Source: Devosia limi DSM 17137
GTDB taxonomy: Bacteria > Pseudomonadota > Alphaproteobacteria > Rhizobiales > Devosiaceae
Assembly (NCBI RefSeq): GCF_900128975.1
Contig: NZ_FQVC01000005.1
Location: forward strand, 1 to 64,000
Reading direction: 5' to 3'
DNA: 64,000 nt
Shown here: positions 63,182-64,000 of the stretch, piece by piece
How positions within the stretch are numbered: position 1 is the stretch's first letter
Layout of the letters: every line of letters begins with the position of its first letter
Made by a program: the position numbers and the translations under genes
The notes under the pieces: generated by a model
What the model was told of the DNA's origin: nothing
Seen by the model: the letters and a program-made list of their open reading frames with translations, nothing else
The model's database searches: none

Positions 63182-63787
63182 ATGCACAGAAACGACTATG
63201 ACCACCTGCTGGGCGTCGCCCGCCGCTGGTCGCGCCGCCCCGATGAAGCCGAGGATCTGGTGCAGGAGGCGCTGCTCGAAGCCGTGCGCAGCGGGCACAC
63301 CGATCCCGCCGGCAGCCCCGATACGCGCTGGCTGGCCGGCGTCATCCGCAATCGGGCGCGCCTGGCCGCCCGGGGCGCCAGCCGCCGCCAGCGCCGCGAG
63401 AGCCATTGGCAGGAATTGCGCCAGCACCCGGCCCCCCCGGCCGAGCCGCTCGATCTGGCCGCCATGCTCTCGGCCCTGCCCCCGTCGCTGAAAGCGGTCG
63501 CCGCACTGACCCTGTCCGGCCATAACCGCCGCGAAATCGCCTATCTGCTCGATTTGTCCGATGCCGCATTGCGCCAGCGCATCACCGCGCTCAAGCGCCA
63601 TCTGACCGCCCAGGGCGTCGCCATGCCCGATGGCATGCCCGGCCTCAATCTCGATCTGGCCTATGGCCGCATCCGCGATGCCCTGCTGCCCGGCCTGCTG
63701 CGCCAGGGCGGCGTCTTCGCCAGCCATGACCCGGACGGACATTTATTCGTGGTGCGGGCTCACAAAATGCCAGTCGGCGGCAACTGA
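63182..63787 (+). CDS. Sigma-70-family (ECF-like) sigma factor
   Basis: A 201-aa protein with a region 2 core (RRPDEAEDLVQEALLEAVRSG, read as DEAEDLVQEALLEAV) at about 18-40 and region 4 (LPPSLKAVAALTLSGHNRREIAYLLDLSDAALRQRI) at about 100-140, where LSGHNRREIAYLLDLSDAAL is the helix-turn-helix. A C-terminal extension of about 45 residues (LLPGLLRQGGVFASHDPDGHL) follows the DNA-binding domain and has no assigned role. It may direct RNA polymerase to a small regulon or be a non-canonical sigma factor. A VOC gene starts 41 bp downstream with a perfect palindrome between. Confidence 0.87.
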   Translation: MHRNDYDHLLGVARRWSRRPDEAEDLVQEALLEAVRSGHTDPAGSPDTRWLAGVIRNRARLAARGASRRQRRESHWQELRQHPAPPAEPLDLAAMLSALPPSLKAVAALTLSGHNRREIAYLLDLSDAALRQRITALKRHLTAQGVAMPDGMPGLNLDLAYGRIRDALLPGLLRQGGVFASHDPDGHLFVVRAHKMPVGGN

Positions 63788-63792
63788 TGGAT

Positions 63793-63810
63793 AGGTCCCC
63801 CGGGGGACCT
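63793..63810. promoter_or_regulatory. 18-bp perfect palindrome between sigma factor and VOC gene
   Basis: AGGTCCCCCGGGGGACCT is perfectly palindromic, 6 bp after the sigma-factor stop and 18 bp before the VOC start codon. It could act as a hairpin in the transcript or as an operator. Confidence 0.55.
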
Positions 63811-63828
63811 GTTCGAAAAGGACCTTTC

Positions 63829-64000
63829 ATGCTCGCCCAACCGTCTGAAACCTGTCTCGTCTTTCATAGCCGCGATCTCGACCGGACCGCCCGCTTCTAT
63901 CGCGACGTCTTCGGCTTTGACTTTGAACACCGCGGCAGCGGTGCCAGTCGCCTGCTGTTCCTGCGCCTCGGCCCGGTCTTCAGCATCAGCTTCATGGCCG
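63829..64000 (+). CDS. VOC-family protein, truncated by the window edge
   Basis: The first 57 codons of a glyoxalase/bleomycin-resistance-type protein: CLVFHSRDLDRTARFYRDVF followed by GFDFEHRGSGAS and LLFLRLGPVFSISFM. The beta-alpha-beta start is clear but no metal ligand can be judged. ATG 63829 follows AAGGACC. It is probably co-transcribed with the sigma factor 41 bp upstream. Confidence 0.8.
   Translation, partial: MLAQPSETCLVFHSRDLDRTARFYRDVFGFDFEHRGSGASRLLFLRLGPVFSISFMA

Overview
The window is a high-GC, gene-dense, ordinary chromosomal segment of an alphaproteobacterium. Gene content and order point to the Hyphomicrobiales (Rhizobiales): htpX - rsmB - heparinase II/III - MASE1-GGDEF - purH; ccmA-B-C-D-G divergent from acnA; sdhC-D-A-B; an SDHAF4/DUF1674 gene; DUF2794, DUF1737 and DUF1223 genes; and GTCATYCCGGCGAAAGCC-type intergenic palindromes. 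A Devosia-like organism is my best guess, from memory of gene order only. I see no rRNA, tRNA, CRISPR array, transposase, integrase or phage gene.

Layout. 1-2.6 kb: a CCTT microsatellite at the window edge, an EamA transporter and a secreted protein built of five Cys-containing repeats. 2.6-6.4 kb: sdhCDAB (minus) with a small secreted Cys protein and a 26-codon coupled ORF between sdhA and sdhB. 6.6-16.5 kb: Nudix hydrolase, DUF1737 protein, beta-carbonic anhydrase, secreted EF-hand protein, second EamA transporter, asd, HI0933-type flavoprotein, VOC protein bracketed by direct repeats, PagL-like outer-membrane protein, luciferase-like monooxygenase and a diguanylate cyclase. 16.5-20.6 kb (minus): an unrecognised 98-aa protein, a membrane-anchored ClpP-like protease coupled to an unrecognised four-helix membrane protein with a perfect CtrA-like box at its promoter, a helical-repeat protein and deoD. 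20.7-30.6 kb: argC, leuD, RidA, CPBP protease, Rnk-like protein, glutamate dehydrogenase, tricorn protease, leuB and a paralogue of the 98-aa protein. 30.7-42.6 kb (mostly minus): zincin-like metalloprotease, leuC, flippase, purH, MASE1-GGDEF, heparinase, rsmB, htpX, then SDHAF4 (plus) and an SRPBCC protein. 42.7-51 kb: ccm operon, acnA, a tandemly repeated intergenic block, and an oxidoreductase/TetR divergent pair with two palindromic operators. 51-64 kb: DUF1223, DUF2794, GNAT, Bax inhibitor-1, thpR, two tandem IalB-like proteins, rlmN, VOC with an antisense Pmp3/YqaE gene, GNAT, LysE, Lrp, argG, PAS-GGDEF-EAL, a sigma factor and a truncated VOC gene.

How the genes work together. Succinate dehydrogenase, its likely FAD-insertion assembly factor and aconitase belong to the TCA cycle. 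The ccm genes cover heme export and apocytochrome handling for c-type cytochromes. asd, argC, argG, leuB, leuC and leuD are scattered amino-acid biosynthesis genes, not one operon. Three proteins make or break cyclic-di-GMP. No defence island or mobile system is visible. The least explained items are the CtrA-box ClpP-like/membrane-protein pair, the five-repeat Cys protein, the sdh insert, the hidden Pmp3 gene, and the repeat architecture around 12.5-13.3 kb and 48.4-49.1 kb.
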